From positions 1 through 5,501 of the forward strand of contig DNJQ01000041.1 in assembly GCA_003497225.1 (NCBI GenBank): a DNA stretch of 5,501 nucleotides, given 5' to 3'. This document shows, in pieces, positions 1 to 5,501 of the stretch (the stretch's first letter is position 1; every line of letters begins with the position of its first letter). Below the pieces are notes generated by a model. It ran no database searches. It was not told the origin of the DNA and worked only from the letters and a program-made list of their open reading frames with translations. Origin of the DNA: Bacillota bacterium (GTDB lineage Bacteria; Bacillota_I; Bacilli_A; RFN20; CAG-288). Position numbers and translations under genes: made by a program.

Positions 1-222
1 ACACTTTGGATGGTACTCAAATGCACTTTTGGATTGTATTTTTCTGTACGATTAAAAGCATAATATTGATACATTCCAACCGTGAAATTAAAGCAATTTA
101 GCGAAGAAACAATCTCTAACTTCGCAATGAAGTTGTTTCCTAAATTGATTTGTAAAACTGAGTATGTAGCTGATGCATCATTCCATGGGGATAGTGCTGA
201 TATGGCCCTCGAAGTTTGGGCT
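1..222 (+). pseudogene. Probable decayed DDE transposase fragment
   Basis: No intact gene is present here, but two + strand frames read together resemble part of a DDE-type insertion sequence transposase. The frame starting at base 3 gives a hydrophobic strand and loop, FWIVFFCTIKSIIL then SNREIKAI, and stops at TAG 99-101. The frame open from base 70 continues with ETISNFAMKLFPK and YVADASFHGDSADMAL. This recalls the family pattern of a catalytic-core strand, an N-R-[DE]-x-K-x-A-I segment, and then a [IV]-x-D-G segment with the second catalytic Asp. A frameshift between about 70 and 98 would join the halves. The Gly normally after that Asp is Ala here, consistent with decay. A competing reading is an open minus-strand frame of about 94 codons from 284 to the window edge, which I do not recognise. 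The assignment rests on remembered family patterns, not an alignment. Confidence 0.35.
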
Positions 223-268
223 GTTCTTATCGTGACGTCTCGCATGTGCTCGACGTCACGATAAGAAC
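223..268. repeat. 17-bp perfect inverted repeat, 12-nt spacer
   Basis: The left arm GTTCTTATCGTGACGTC (223-239) is the exact reverse complement of the right arm GACGTCACGATAAGAAC (252-268). The spacer 240-251 carries a small nested GCA-TG-TGC pairing. The arms are clearly richer in G+C than the surrounding DNA and each contains GACGTC. No run of T follows the stem on either strand, so it does not look like an intrinsic terminator. It begins where resemblance to the transposase fragment ends. It may be a transposon-derived pair of ends, a recombination or binding site, or a hairpin-forming repeat; the sequence does not decide. Confidence 0.9.
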
Positions 269-282
269 CTTGGGAGACTAAA

Positions 283-338
283 TGCTAGTTAACGTTGCCA
301 AAAAGTTAATTTTGTTAAAATGGCTACGTTAACTGGCA
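283..338. repeat. 18-position imperfect inverted repeat around GTTAAC
   Basis: Bases 283-300 can pair with 321-338 at 16 of 18 positions by Watson-Crick pairing, with one T-T mismatch (296/325) and one G-T wobble (286/335). The core is GTTAACGTTGCCA (288-300) against TGGCTACGTTAAC (321-333). The 20-base A+T-rich loop holds two more GTTAA-type hexamers (305-310 and 314-319). It lies 14 bp after the perfect palindrome. The nearest T-rich run (about 347-355) starts some nine bases beyond the stem, so it is a poor intrinsic terminator. It could be a mobile-element remnant, a protein-binding site, or a terminator for an unseen upstream gene. Confidence 0.75.
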
Positions 339-437
339 ATTAACGATTATTTTCTATATGTATTTTTTATAGTTTTTAAAACTTGATCATTTTTAGCTTG
401 CACTTTAACAATATTATTTATATTTATAATATTTATG
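339..437. other. A+T-rich intergenic stretch before the operon
   Basis: This stretch is very A+T rich with several T and A tracts, and I find no credible reading frame or RNA gene. A second perfect TATAAT lies at 425-430 but lacks the upstream TG and a convincing -35 box at 16-18 bp. It could act as a secondary -10. Because the likely transcription start is at the first codon of the next gene, there is no room for a T-box or other leader in front of the argS operon. Confidence 0.6.
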
Positions 438-446
438 TGATATAAT
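438..446 (+). promoter_or_regulatory. Extended -10 promoter of the argS operon
   Basis: TG at 438-439, one base, then a perfect TATAAT at 441-446 form a consensus extended -10 for the housekeeping sigma factor. At 17-bp spacing the -35 position (418-423, TTATAT) is weak, as is common for extended -10 promoters. Transcription would start about 6-8 bases after the hexamer, at 453-455. That coincides with the ATG at 455, so a leaderless or nearly leaderless message is predicted. Confidence 0.7.
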
Positions 447-454
447 AGCACGCG

Positions 455-832
455 ATGAAAAAATTTAGAGTCATTGAAGGTGGAAATTATGATGTAAAGG
501 ATTTATATTGTGGCGAATATATAGCTGCAAGTAACCTTTATGTTTTTAAAGAAGAAAAAGGTAAACAAAGTATAGAAATAAGAAAGACGGATTCTTTTGT
601 AGAACTAGTTAGGCATGGTAAAGATATAGATATAAATGCAAAGCTAATTGAAAATAGAGTTTGCAAACTGCATGTTAAATTATTAACGAATAATTATGAA
701 GGTGATTTTCCTATTTTAGTGAGAAAAATTCATATAGACTATCCGCGTGAGATAAATATTGTTTATCACATGCTAGATGATAAAAATTATCCAGCGGATT
801 TAATTGATATATTGATTTCTGAAAATGTATGA
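455..832 (+). CDS. DUF1934 / YwiB-like beta-barrel protein
   Basis: A 125-residue protein with no signal peptide or membrane segment, so probably cytoplasmic. It looks like a divergent DUF1934 (YwiB) protein, a small calycin-like beta-barrel family of unknown biochemical function. The visible pattern is an N-terminal strand pair, a YVFKEEKG turn, ELVRHGKDIDIN near residues 49-60 matching the family's R-x-G segment, and closing strands with HIDYPREINIVYHML and DLIDILI. Such genes commonly lie beside argS in Bacilli, and this one ends only 7 bases before it. The ATG at 455 is the first possible start. It has no Shine-Dalgarno upstream and coincides with the predicted transcription start. TGA as the terminator supports the standard code. 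Family membership rests on pattern plus context; a role in translation would be only inference. Confidence 0.6.
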   Translation: MKKFRVIEGGNYDVKDLYCGEYIAASNLYVFKEEKGKQSIEIRKTDSFVELVRHGKDIDINAKLIENRVCKLHVKLLTNNYEGDFPILVRKIHIDYPREINIVYHMLDDKNYPADLIDILISENV

Positions 833-836
833 GGTG
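831..836 (+). promoter_or_regulatory. argS ribosome binding site, fixes the start
   Basis: GAGGTG overlaps the TGA stop of the DUF1934 gene and lies just before ATG 840, counting five bases from the GAGG core. The in-frame ATG at 825 has no such site upstream. It would also overlap the preceding gene and add only five residues (MYEVN). The start at 840 is therefore preferred, and translation of argS is probably coupled to the end of the previous gene. Confidence 0.75.
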
Positions 837-839
837 AAT

Positions 840-2471
840 ATGGATAATATAGAAGAAAGTGTTAAGTTAGAATTTCAAAAAGCTCTTAAGAAAATTGGAG
901 TTGATGTTGGAATTGAAGATATTGTTATTGAACATAGTAAAATTAAAGAGCATGGTGATTTAGCTACTAATATTGCTATGCGTATGGCAAAGCAATTAAA
1001 GAAAGCTCCGGTAGCAATAGCTAATGACATCATTGAATGTTTTGATAAAGAGACGTGCAATGTTTTAAAACTTGAAGTTGCTGGACCGGGTTTTATCAAT
1101 GTATTTTTAAAGAATGATAGTCTTCAAAGTTTAATTAAAAATGTCATTGATTTAGGTGATAATTACGGAAGAAGTAATGTTGGGGAGAATAAAAAGATTA
1201 ATGTTGAATATGTTTCAGCTAATCCAACAGGTGAACTTCATTTAGGACACGCTAGAGGAGCAGCTGTTGGCGACTCTTTAACCCGTATATTAAGTTTTTG
1301 TGGATTTGATGTAACAAGAGAATATTACATTAACGATGCTGGTAATCAGGTTAATAATTTAGCTTATTCAGTAGCAAGTAGATACTTGCAGCAAAATGGT
1401 ATTGAAGCCGAAGTCCCTGAAAATGGATATCATGGAGCTGATATTATCGGGGTTGCTAAAAAAATTAAAGACCAGTATGGTGATAAATTAATCGATGTAG
1501 AAAATCATTATGATCTATTTAAAAGCGAAGGAATAAGACTTAATTTAGATAGAATAAAAAATGATTTAAATGAATTTGGGGTTAATTTTGATGTCTTTAC
1601 TTCTGAACAATGGTTAAGAGATCAAGGATTAGTTGAAAAAGCCATGAAAGACATTATAGGTAGCACTTATAAACAAGATAATGCCGTATTTCTCAAAACC
1701 ACTGAAGATGGTGATGATAAAGATCGTGTCTTAGTTAAATCTGATGGATCTTATACATATCTTGTTCCAGATATCGCTTATCACCGCTATAAATATGAAC
1801 GTGGATTTGAAACAATAATCGATATCTTAGGTGCTGATCATCACGGATATATTTCAAGATTAAAATATGCTATGAAGGCGTTAGGAAAAGATCCGAGTAG
1901 CATTGAAATAGTTATGGTTCAAATGGTTCGTTTATTTAAAGACGGGCAAGAATATAAGATGAGTAAAAGAACAGGAAATGCTGTATCGATGAAAGAACTT
2001 GTGGAAGAAGTTGGAAAAGATGCTGTGCGTTTCTTCTTCGTCACTAGATCTGCTTCATCGCACCTCGATTTTGATTTAGATCTAGCCAAGACCATGGGCG
2101 CGACAAATCCGGTGTATTACTGCCAGTATTCTCACGCTCGTTTATCGACGATTCTAGAATCGGGAAATACTTATGAAATAGATGATAAGGGTGATTTACT
2201 TAACGAGGAAAGTGAAAGAAATTTGCTCAAGATTATCAATGAATTTCCCGCGACAGTTAAAGATGCTGGCTTGACAAGAGAGCCTTATAAGATTACTATT
2301 TATATTCGGAAGTTAGCTAATGCAATAAATGAGTTTTATACTCTCTGTCGCGTGCTAGACCCGAGCAATGTTCCTTTGACAAAACAGCGTCTAGGTTTAG
2401 TAAAAGCTTGTAAAATTACTTTAAATAATGCATTAAAGCTCATCGGAGTTAGCGCTCCAGATCACATGTAG
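840..2471 (+). CDS. argS: Arginyl-tRNA synthetase
   Basis: A class I aminoacyl-tRNA synthetase that charges tRNA-Arg with arginine using ATP in the cytoplasm. From ATG 840 it is 543 residues, close to the usual bacterial length of about 550-560. Domains in order are the N-terminal Arg-S additional domain (about 1-95, with EHGDLATNIAM and VAGPGFINV), the Rossmann catalytic core with the HIGH signature as HLGH (134-137) inside ANPTGELHLGHARGA, the KMSKR loop (373-377) followed by TGNAVSM, and the all-helical DALR anticodon-binding domain (about 430-543), entered through YYCQYSHARL. All key motifs are intact. The stop TAG overlaps the Shine-Dalgarno of rpoE, so the two are tightly linked. No T-box leader is present, so arginine-responsive control is not evident. 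Confidence 0.97.
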   Translation: MDNIEESVKLEFQKALKKIGVDVGIEDIVIEHSKIKEHGDLATNIAMRMAKQLKKAPVAIANDIIECFDKETCNVLKLEVAGPGFINVFLKNDSLQSLIKNVIDLGDNYGRSNVGENKKINVEYVSANPTGELHLGHARGAAVGDSLTRILSFCGFDVTREYYINDAGNQVNNLAYSVASRYLQQNGIEAEVPENGYHGADIIGVAKKIKDQYGDKLIDVENHYDLFKSEGIRLNLDRIKNDLNEFGVNFDVFTSEQWLRDQGLVEKAMKDIIGSTYKQDNAVFLKTTEDGDDKDRVLVKSDGSYTYLVPDIAYHRYKYERGFETIIDILGADHHGYISRLKYAMKALGKDPSSIEIVMVQMVRLFKDGQEYKMSKRTGNAVSMKELVEEVGKDAVRFFFVTRSASSHLDFDLDLAKTMGATNPVYYCQYSHARLSTILESGNTYEIDDKGDLLNEESERNLLKIINEFPATVKDAGLTREPYKITIYIRKLANAINEFYTLCRVLDPSNVPLTKQRLGLVKACKITLNNALKLIGVSAPDHM

Positions 2472-2480
2472 GAGGGAAAA

Positions 2481-2927
2481 ATGAAAAAATCAATGTTGGA
2501 TGTAGCCTATGAAATTCTGCAAGAGAAAAACAAAGCAGTCTCTTTTGTTGACATGTTGCCTATCATTGCAAAAAAACTTGAAATGAGTGAAGAAGATATT
2601 GAGAAAAAATCTTCGCAACTTTACACCAGTTTATTGCGCGATGGAAGATTTGTTACTTTAGGAGAAAACATTTGGGATTTGCGCACTAGACACAAGTTTG
2701 ATGCTGTTCATATCGATATGAACGATATTTATCAACAAGAAGAGGAAGAAAAAGACGCTGATTCTGAAGATGAAAAGGATAAGCTTTCTGATGATGAAGA
2801 AAAAGAAGATAAGGAAAGCGATGGCGGATATGGATATTCTGATTCTAGCGAAGAAGAAGATGCAGTAAATGATGCTGACATTGAAGGATTCATTGTTAAT
2901 GAAGATACTGAAAAGGAGGATTATTAA
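2481..2927 (+). CDS. rpoE: DNA-directed RNA polymerase subunit delta
   Basis: The delta subunit of Firmicutes RNA polymerase, which promotes enzyme recycling and release from nucleic acids and sharpens promoter selectivity. It has 148 residues, against about 170 in Bacillus subtilis. Residues 1-75 form the HARE-HTH winged-helix domain, with MLDVAYEIL at the start, [18 protein letters not shown] (44-61) and NIWDLR (63-68). Residues 87-148 are a low-complexity, strongly acidic and presumably disordered tail, which mimics nucleic acid in the family. The tail is interrupted by a GGYGYSD patch and a less acidic segment, IEGFIV. The ribosome binding site GGAGGG (2471-2476) overlaps the argS stop. 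The 3' end carries the ribosome binding site of fba, so the two are probably translated in concert. It is not the E. coli sigma factor also named RpoE. Confidence 0.93.
   Translation: MKKSMLDVAYEILQEKNKAVSFVDMLPIIAKKLEMSEEDIEKKSSQLYTSLLRDGRFVTLGENIWDLRTRHKFDAVHIDMNDIYQQEEEEKDADSEDEKDKLSDDEEKEDKESDGGYGYSDSSEEEDAVNDADIEGFIVNEDTEKEDY
2913..2919 (+). promoter_or_regulatory. fba ribosome binding site inside the rpoE 3' end
   Basis: AAGGAGG lies within the last codons of rpoE, nine bases before ATG 2929. It decides the fba start. The same frame is open back to an ATG at 2869, but that would add 20 residues (starting [10 protein letters not shown]) absent from the family. Family aldolases begin close to the [10 protein letters not shown] sequence encoded from 2929. 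Confidence 0.85.
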
Positions 2928-2928
2928 A

Positions 2929-3789
2929 ATGGGTTTAGAAAATATGGTAGGAATGCTTAATAAGGCATTTAAAGAACATTATGCTGTCGGTCAATTCAAT
3001 ATCAATAATGTTGAATGGACTAGTACAATATTAAAGGTCGCACAAGAGACCTCAACTCCAGTTATACTTGGAGTTTCCACCTCCGCCGTCAAATATATGG
3101 GTGGATGGCATACTGTTGTTGGAATGGTTAAAGGATTAATTGAAGACCTTAAAGTCACAGTTCCAGTCGCACTTCATCTTGACCACGGTCCAACAATTGA
3201 AGATTGTAAGGCTGCTATCGATGCTGGATTTAGTTCAGTTATGATCGATGCCTCACATTATCCACTTGAAGAAAATATTCGAATTGTTAAAGAAGTTGTC
3301 GATTATGCTCACCCAAGAAATGTTTCAGTTGAAGCTGAACTTGGAAGAGTTGGTGGACAAGAAGATTTAGTTGTGGCTGAAAGCGCCTATGCTATTCCGG
3401 AAGAATGTGTAAAACTAGTCAATGAAACGAAAATTGATTGCCTCGCTCCGGCACTTGGCTCAGTTCATGGACCTTATCATGGCGAACCAAAACTTGGTTT
3501 TGATGAAATGAAACATATCGCAGGACTTGTTAATTTACCATTAGTCTTACACGGCGGTAGCGGAATTCCTGATAACCAATTAAAGATGGCTATCGATCGT
3601 GGTACTGCTAAAATTAATATTAATACTGAATGTCAAATCGCTTGGACCAAGATTGTTCGTGAAGTTATTGCTAATAATAAGACTGTCTATGATCCACGTA
3701 AAATTATCGGACCAGGAACCGAAGGAATCAAACAAGTATTCCTTGATAAAACTACTGTCTTTGGTAGCCTTGGTCGCGCATTTAAGTAA
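2929..3789 (+). CDS. fba: Class II fructose-1,6-bisphosphate aldolase
   Basis: A zinc-dependent aldolase that reversibly splits fructose 1,6-bisphosphate into glyceraldehyde 3-phosphate and dihydroxyacetone phosphate in glycolysis and gluconeogenesis. The 286-residue TIM barrel matches the 285-residue B. subtilis FbaA in length. Visible sites are AVGQFNINN (19-27), catalytic Asp85 and zinc ligand His86 in LHLDHG, MIDASH (105-110), VEAELG with Glu137, zinc ligand His180 in [11 protein letters not shown], His208 in LVLHGGSG, and the phosphate-binding KININTE (228-234). All zinc and catalytic residues are present. SHYPLEEN replaces the more usual SHHPFEEN, a mild change. GatY/KbaY tagatose-bisphosphate aldolases are related, but the rpoE neighbourhood and FbaA-like sequence favour Fba. 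Its start is one base after the rpoE stop, and a terminator-like hairpin follows. Confidence 0.95.
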   Translation: MGLENMVGMLNKAFKEHYAVGQFNINNVEWTSTILKVAQETSTPVILGVSTSAVKYMGGWHTVVGMVKGLIEDLKVTVPVALHLDHGPTIEDCKAAIDAGFSSVMIDASHYPLEENIRIVKEVVDYAHPRNVSVEAELGRVGGQEDLVVAESAYAIPEECVKLVNETKIDCLAPALGSVHGPYHGEPKLGFDEMKHIAGLVNLPLVLHGGSGIPDNQLKMAIDRGTAKININTECQIAWTKIVREVIANNKTVYDPRKIIGPGTEGIKQVFLDKTTVFGSLGRAFK

Positions 3790-3791
3790 TG

Positions 3792-3824
3792 ATAATTCCT
3801 CGGTACGCCGAGGAATTATTTTAT
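3792..3824 (+). terminator. Intrinsic terminator-like hairpin after fba
   Basis: ATAATTCCTCGG (3792-3803) pairs perfectly with CCGAGGAATTAT (3808-3819) over 12 bp, closing a UACG tetraloop. A short T-rich tail follows (3820-3824, TTTAT), so transcripts would end at or near it. The hairpin begins two bases after the fba stop, and the Shine-Dalgarno of nrnA begins one base after the tail. The T-run is short and broken, and no promoter is visible before nrnA. Partial termination or a message-stabilising hairpin is therefore possible. Confidence 0.75.
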
Positions 3825-3835
3825 GAGGAGATATT

Positions 3836-4777
3836 ATGAACGATTATTCTAAAATATTTGAATTAATTGAGGAGAGTGAAGTAATTACTATTTTTGGTCA
3901 CATGAATCCTGATGGGGACTGTTATGGATCAGAAATAGGTTTAAGGGAAGCCTTAAGACACTTTTATCCTCAAAAGAAAGTTTATGCTATAGGTGGCGGA
4001 TATACTAGAGTTCCACAAGACTTTCCTACTTTTGATGATGTTGATGATGAAACTATAAAAAAATCATTGGCTATTATAGTAGATTTATCTAATAAGGCTC
4101 GCATCAATGATGAACGTGCGTTTTTAGCACAAAAAAGCATCAAGATTGATCATCACATCTTTACTGAAAAGTTTTGTGATGTTGAGTATATAGAAACTGA
4201 TAAAGTTTCTTGTACCCAAGTATTAACTAATATTTTGTTAACTCATTTTGATTATTTACCGCAAAGCGCAGCAAATCCATTATTTTTAGGATTAGTTACC
4301 GATTCGGGAAGATTTTTATATTCACCATTAGATGAAAATGTTATGAACATCGCATCTAAACTATTAAGTTTTAAAGCTGAAACTAAAAAGATTTATGACA
4401 CTTTATATGAAACTGATTTAGAATCTTTGCGTTTTAAAGCTTATGTCTATCAAAATTTTATGATTGATGATGGAGTAGCATATATGGTCTTTACTAAAGA
4501 ACAACTTGAAAAGATGGAAATGAATAAAAATATGGTTGCTCCTCAAGTTAATCTAATTTCAAATATCAAAGGTTGTTTTGCTTGGGTTTTCTTTGCTGAA
4601 GGTGAAGATGGAATCGTTCGCGTTGAACTTCGTTCTAATGGTTTCCCGGTTCAACCTATTGCAGTTAAGTTTGGCGGTGGCGGACACTTACAAGCTTCAG
4701 GATGTACATTAAATGATATAAATGATTATGTTAAAGTAGTTGAAGCATTAAAGGAGAGTTATAAATGTCAGAAATAA
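3836..4777 (+). CDS. nrnA: NrnA-type DHH/DHHA1 phosphoesterase
   Basis: A bifunctional oligoribonuclease and pAp phosphatase of the DHH superfamily. In the family it degrades 2-5 nt nanoRNAs from the 5' end and converts pAp to AMP with manganese, in the cytoplasm. The 313-residue length is typical. The DHH domain shows GHMNPDGDCYGS (21-32), the motif II aspartate in IIVDLS (80-85), the DHH signature IDHH (104-107) and LVTDSGRF (153-160). The DHHA1 domain closes with GGGGHLQASG (280-289), the substrate-binding glycine loop. All expected metal ligands are present. Motif II is VDLS rather than the common VDTA or VDCS, a mild change. GAGGAG (3825-3830) sits five bases before ATG 3836. The 3' end overlaps the next gene, also a likely pAp phosphatase. 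A dedicated nuclease or cyclic-dinucleotide hydrolase is less likely without GGDEF or RecJ-like extra domains. Confidence 0.85.
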   Translation: MNDYSKIFELIEESEVITIFGHMNPDGDCYGSEIGLREALRHFYPQKKVYAIGGGYTRVPQDFPTFDDVDDETIKKSLAIIVDLSNKARINDERAFLAQKSIKIDHHIFTEKFCDVEYIETDKVSCTQVLTNILLTHFDYLPQSAANPLFLGLVTDSGRFLYSPLDENVMNIASKLLSFKAETKKIYDTLYETDLESLRFKAYVYQNFMIDDGVAYMVFTKEQLEKMEMNKNMVAPQVNLISNIKGCFAWVFFAEGEDGIVRVELRSNGFPVQPIAVKFGGGGHLQASGCTLNDINDYVKVVEALKESYKCQK

Positions 4778-5501
4778 TTAAAGAAGCGTTAGAATTTGCG
4801 CTTGATGTAGCTTATAACGCTAGCAAGATAGTTTTAGAAGTTTATAATCAAGGCTTTGATGTTGAAATTAAAGAAGATGATTCACCAGTCACTCAAGCTG
4901 ATAAGCGCTCCGATGAATATATAAGAAGAAGAATAAAAGAGAAATTTCCAACTCACGCCATCTTAACTGAAGAGGGCGCGGATGATTTAAGCCGTTTATC
5001 TAGCGAATATATTTGGATAATTGATCCACTTGATGGAACAAAAAACTTCGTTAGTCACGATGATCAATTTGCTATCAATATCGCTTTAGTTCATAAGCAT
5101 ACTATAGTAGTAGGAGTTGTTATAGTTCCAGTTAGCCAAGAAGTTTATTATGCTAGTAAAGATAATGGAGCTTATTATAAAGCCACAGTAGATGCCGAAC
5201 CTTTAAGAATGAATGTATCTAGTAAGAAAGATGATTTAATCTTATTAACATCAGTATTTCACAATAATGAAGAAGAGGAAGCAGTTTATAAAATGTTTTC
5301 TAATCGAATCAGCAAAAAAAGACAGATTGGTTCTTCAATAAAGGCTTGTTTAATTGCTCGTGGAGAAGCTGAAGTTTCTTTTAGATTTAATGCTAATACC
5401 AAAGAATGGGATACTTGTGCTCCGCAGATTATTGTTGAAGAAGCCGGTGGTTTTTTTACTGAACCTGATGGAACTAAAATAACTTATAATAGAGAAGATG
5501 T
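4765..5501 (+). CDS. cysQ: CysQ-like 3'(2'),5'-bisphosphate nucleotidase (3' end missing)
   Basis: A lithium-sensitive, magnesium-dependent phosphatase of the inositol monophosphatase superfamily, probably converting pAp to AMP. The visible 245 codons include SPVTQAD (40-46), the metal-binding Glu70 in TEEG, IDPLDGTKNF (86-95) with Asp87 and Asp90, IGSSIKACLIARGEAE (188-203), and TKEWDTCAPQIIVEEAGG (212-229), whose WDTCAP supports CysQ over plain inositol monophosphatase. E. coli CysQ is 246 residues, so only the last few codons should be missing beyond the window. AAGGAGAG (4751-4758) lies six bases before ATG 4765. The start overlaps the nrnA frame by 13 bases, so coupled translation is likely. 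Inositol-phosphate activity cannot be excluded from sequence alone. Confidence 0.85.
   Translation, partial: MSEIIKEALEFALDVAYNASKIVLEVYNQGFDVEIKEDDSPVTQADKRSDEYIRRRIKEKFPTHAILTEEGADDLSRLSSEYIWIIDPLDGTKNFVSHDDQFAINIALVHKHTIVVGVVIVPVSQEVYYASKDNGAYYKATVDAEPLRMNVSSKKDDLILLTSVFHNNEEEEAVYKMFSNRISKKRQIGSSIKACLIARGEAEVSFRFNANTKEWDTCAPQIIVEEAGGFFTEPDGTKITYNRED

Noticed and set aside
82..264. Stand-alone 60-residue + strand gene starting at GTG 82
   Set aside because: It has no Shine-Dalgarno, its end lies inside the palindrome, and it shares no clear family as a whole. Its middle is better read as part of a frameshifted transposase relic.
223..338. The two hairpins as intrinsic terminators
   Set aside because: No T-run directly follows either stem on either strand.
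283..338. Integron attC site, because of the GTTAAC-bearing hairpin
   Set aside because: No integrase, no gene cassette and no neighbouring attC repeats are visible, and the GTTAA motifs are not arranged as paired core sites.
339..454. T-box or other riboswitch leader for argS
   Set aside because: The predicted transcription start coincides with the first start codon, leaving no leader, and no T-box-like motif or antiterminator is visible.
455..832. Mycoplasma-type code (TGA as Trp)
   Set aside because: TGA at 830-832 ends the first gene exactly at the argS ribosome binding site, and Trp is TGG in all genes.
825..839. argS start at ATG 825
   Set aside because: No ribosome binding site lies upstream and it overlaps the preceding gene. 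ATG 840 has GAGGTG at the right distance.
875..1099. Minus-strand reading frame of 74 codons inside argS
   Set aside because: It lies wholly within a clear argS coding region and has no recognisable protein features.
2869..2928. fba start at ATG 2869
   Set aside because: It adds 20 residues not found in the aldolase family and overlaps rpoE coding sequence. ATG 2929 has AAGGAGG upstream and gives the family length.
3599..3826. Second-frame reading of 75 codons over the fba end
   Set aside because: It is an out-of-frame shadow of fba running into the terminator hairpin, with no ribosome binding site.

Overview
The window is A+T-rich DNA from a low-G+C Firmicutes/Bacilli-type bacterium, possibly a small-genome lineage near Acholeplasma, Izemoplasma or the Erysipelotrichia. 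The grounds are RpoE (RNA polymerase delta, a Firmicutes protein) next to class II fructose-bisphosphate aldolase, a DUF1934/YwiB-like gene directly before argS, an NrnA-type DHH phosphoesterase, strong AGGAGG-type ribosome binding sites and A/T-ending codons. Tryptophan is TGG in every gene, and TGA ends the first gene just before the argS start. The standard code is therefore favoured over the Mycoplasma code, in which TGA is Trp. The lineage is inferred; no rRNA is present.

Layout. Positions 1-454 hold no intact gene: a probable decayed transposase fragment, two large inverted repeats (223-268 and 283-338), an A+T-rich stretch, and a promoter with an extended -10 at 438-446. All genes then run on the + strand with almost no spacing: DUF1934 protein (455-832), argS (840-2471), rpoE (2481-2927), fba (2929-3789), a terminator-like hairpin (3792-3819), nrnA (3836-4777), and a cysQ/inositol-monophosphatase-family gene (4765 to the window edge, incomplete).

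How the genes fit together. The first block joins translation (arginyl-tRNA synthetase), transcription (delta subunit) and glycolysis (aldolase) in one apparent transcription unit. In many Bacilli rpoE is followed by pyrG before fba; here rpoE and fba are one base apart. The second block is functionally tight. NrnA removes nanoRNAs and pAp (3'-phosphoadenosine 5'-phosphate), CysQ removes pAp, and the two reading frames overlap by 13 bases, which suggests translational coupling. No promoter is evident between fba and nrnA, so the hairpin there may attenuate rather than fully end transcription.

I see no clearly novel multi-gene system. The features most worth a second look are the 17-bp perfect palindrome beside a transposase relic, the predicted leaderless start of the operon, and the coupled nrnA-cysQ pair.
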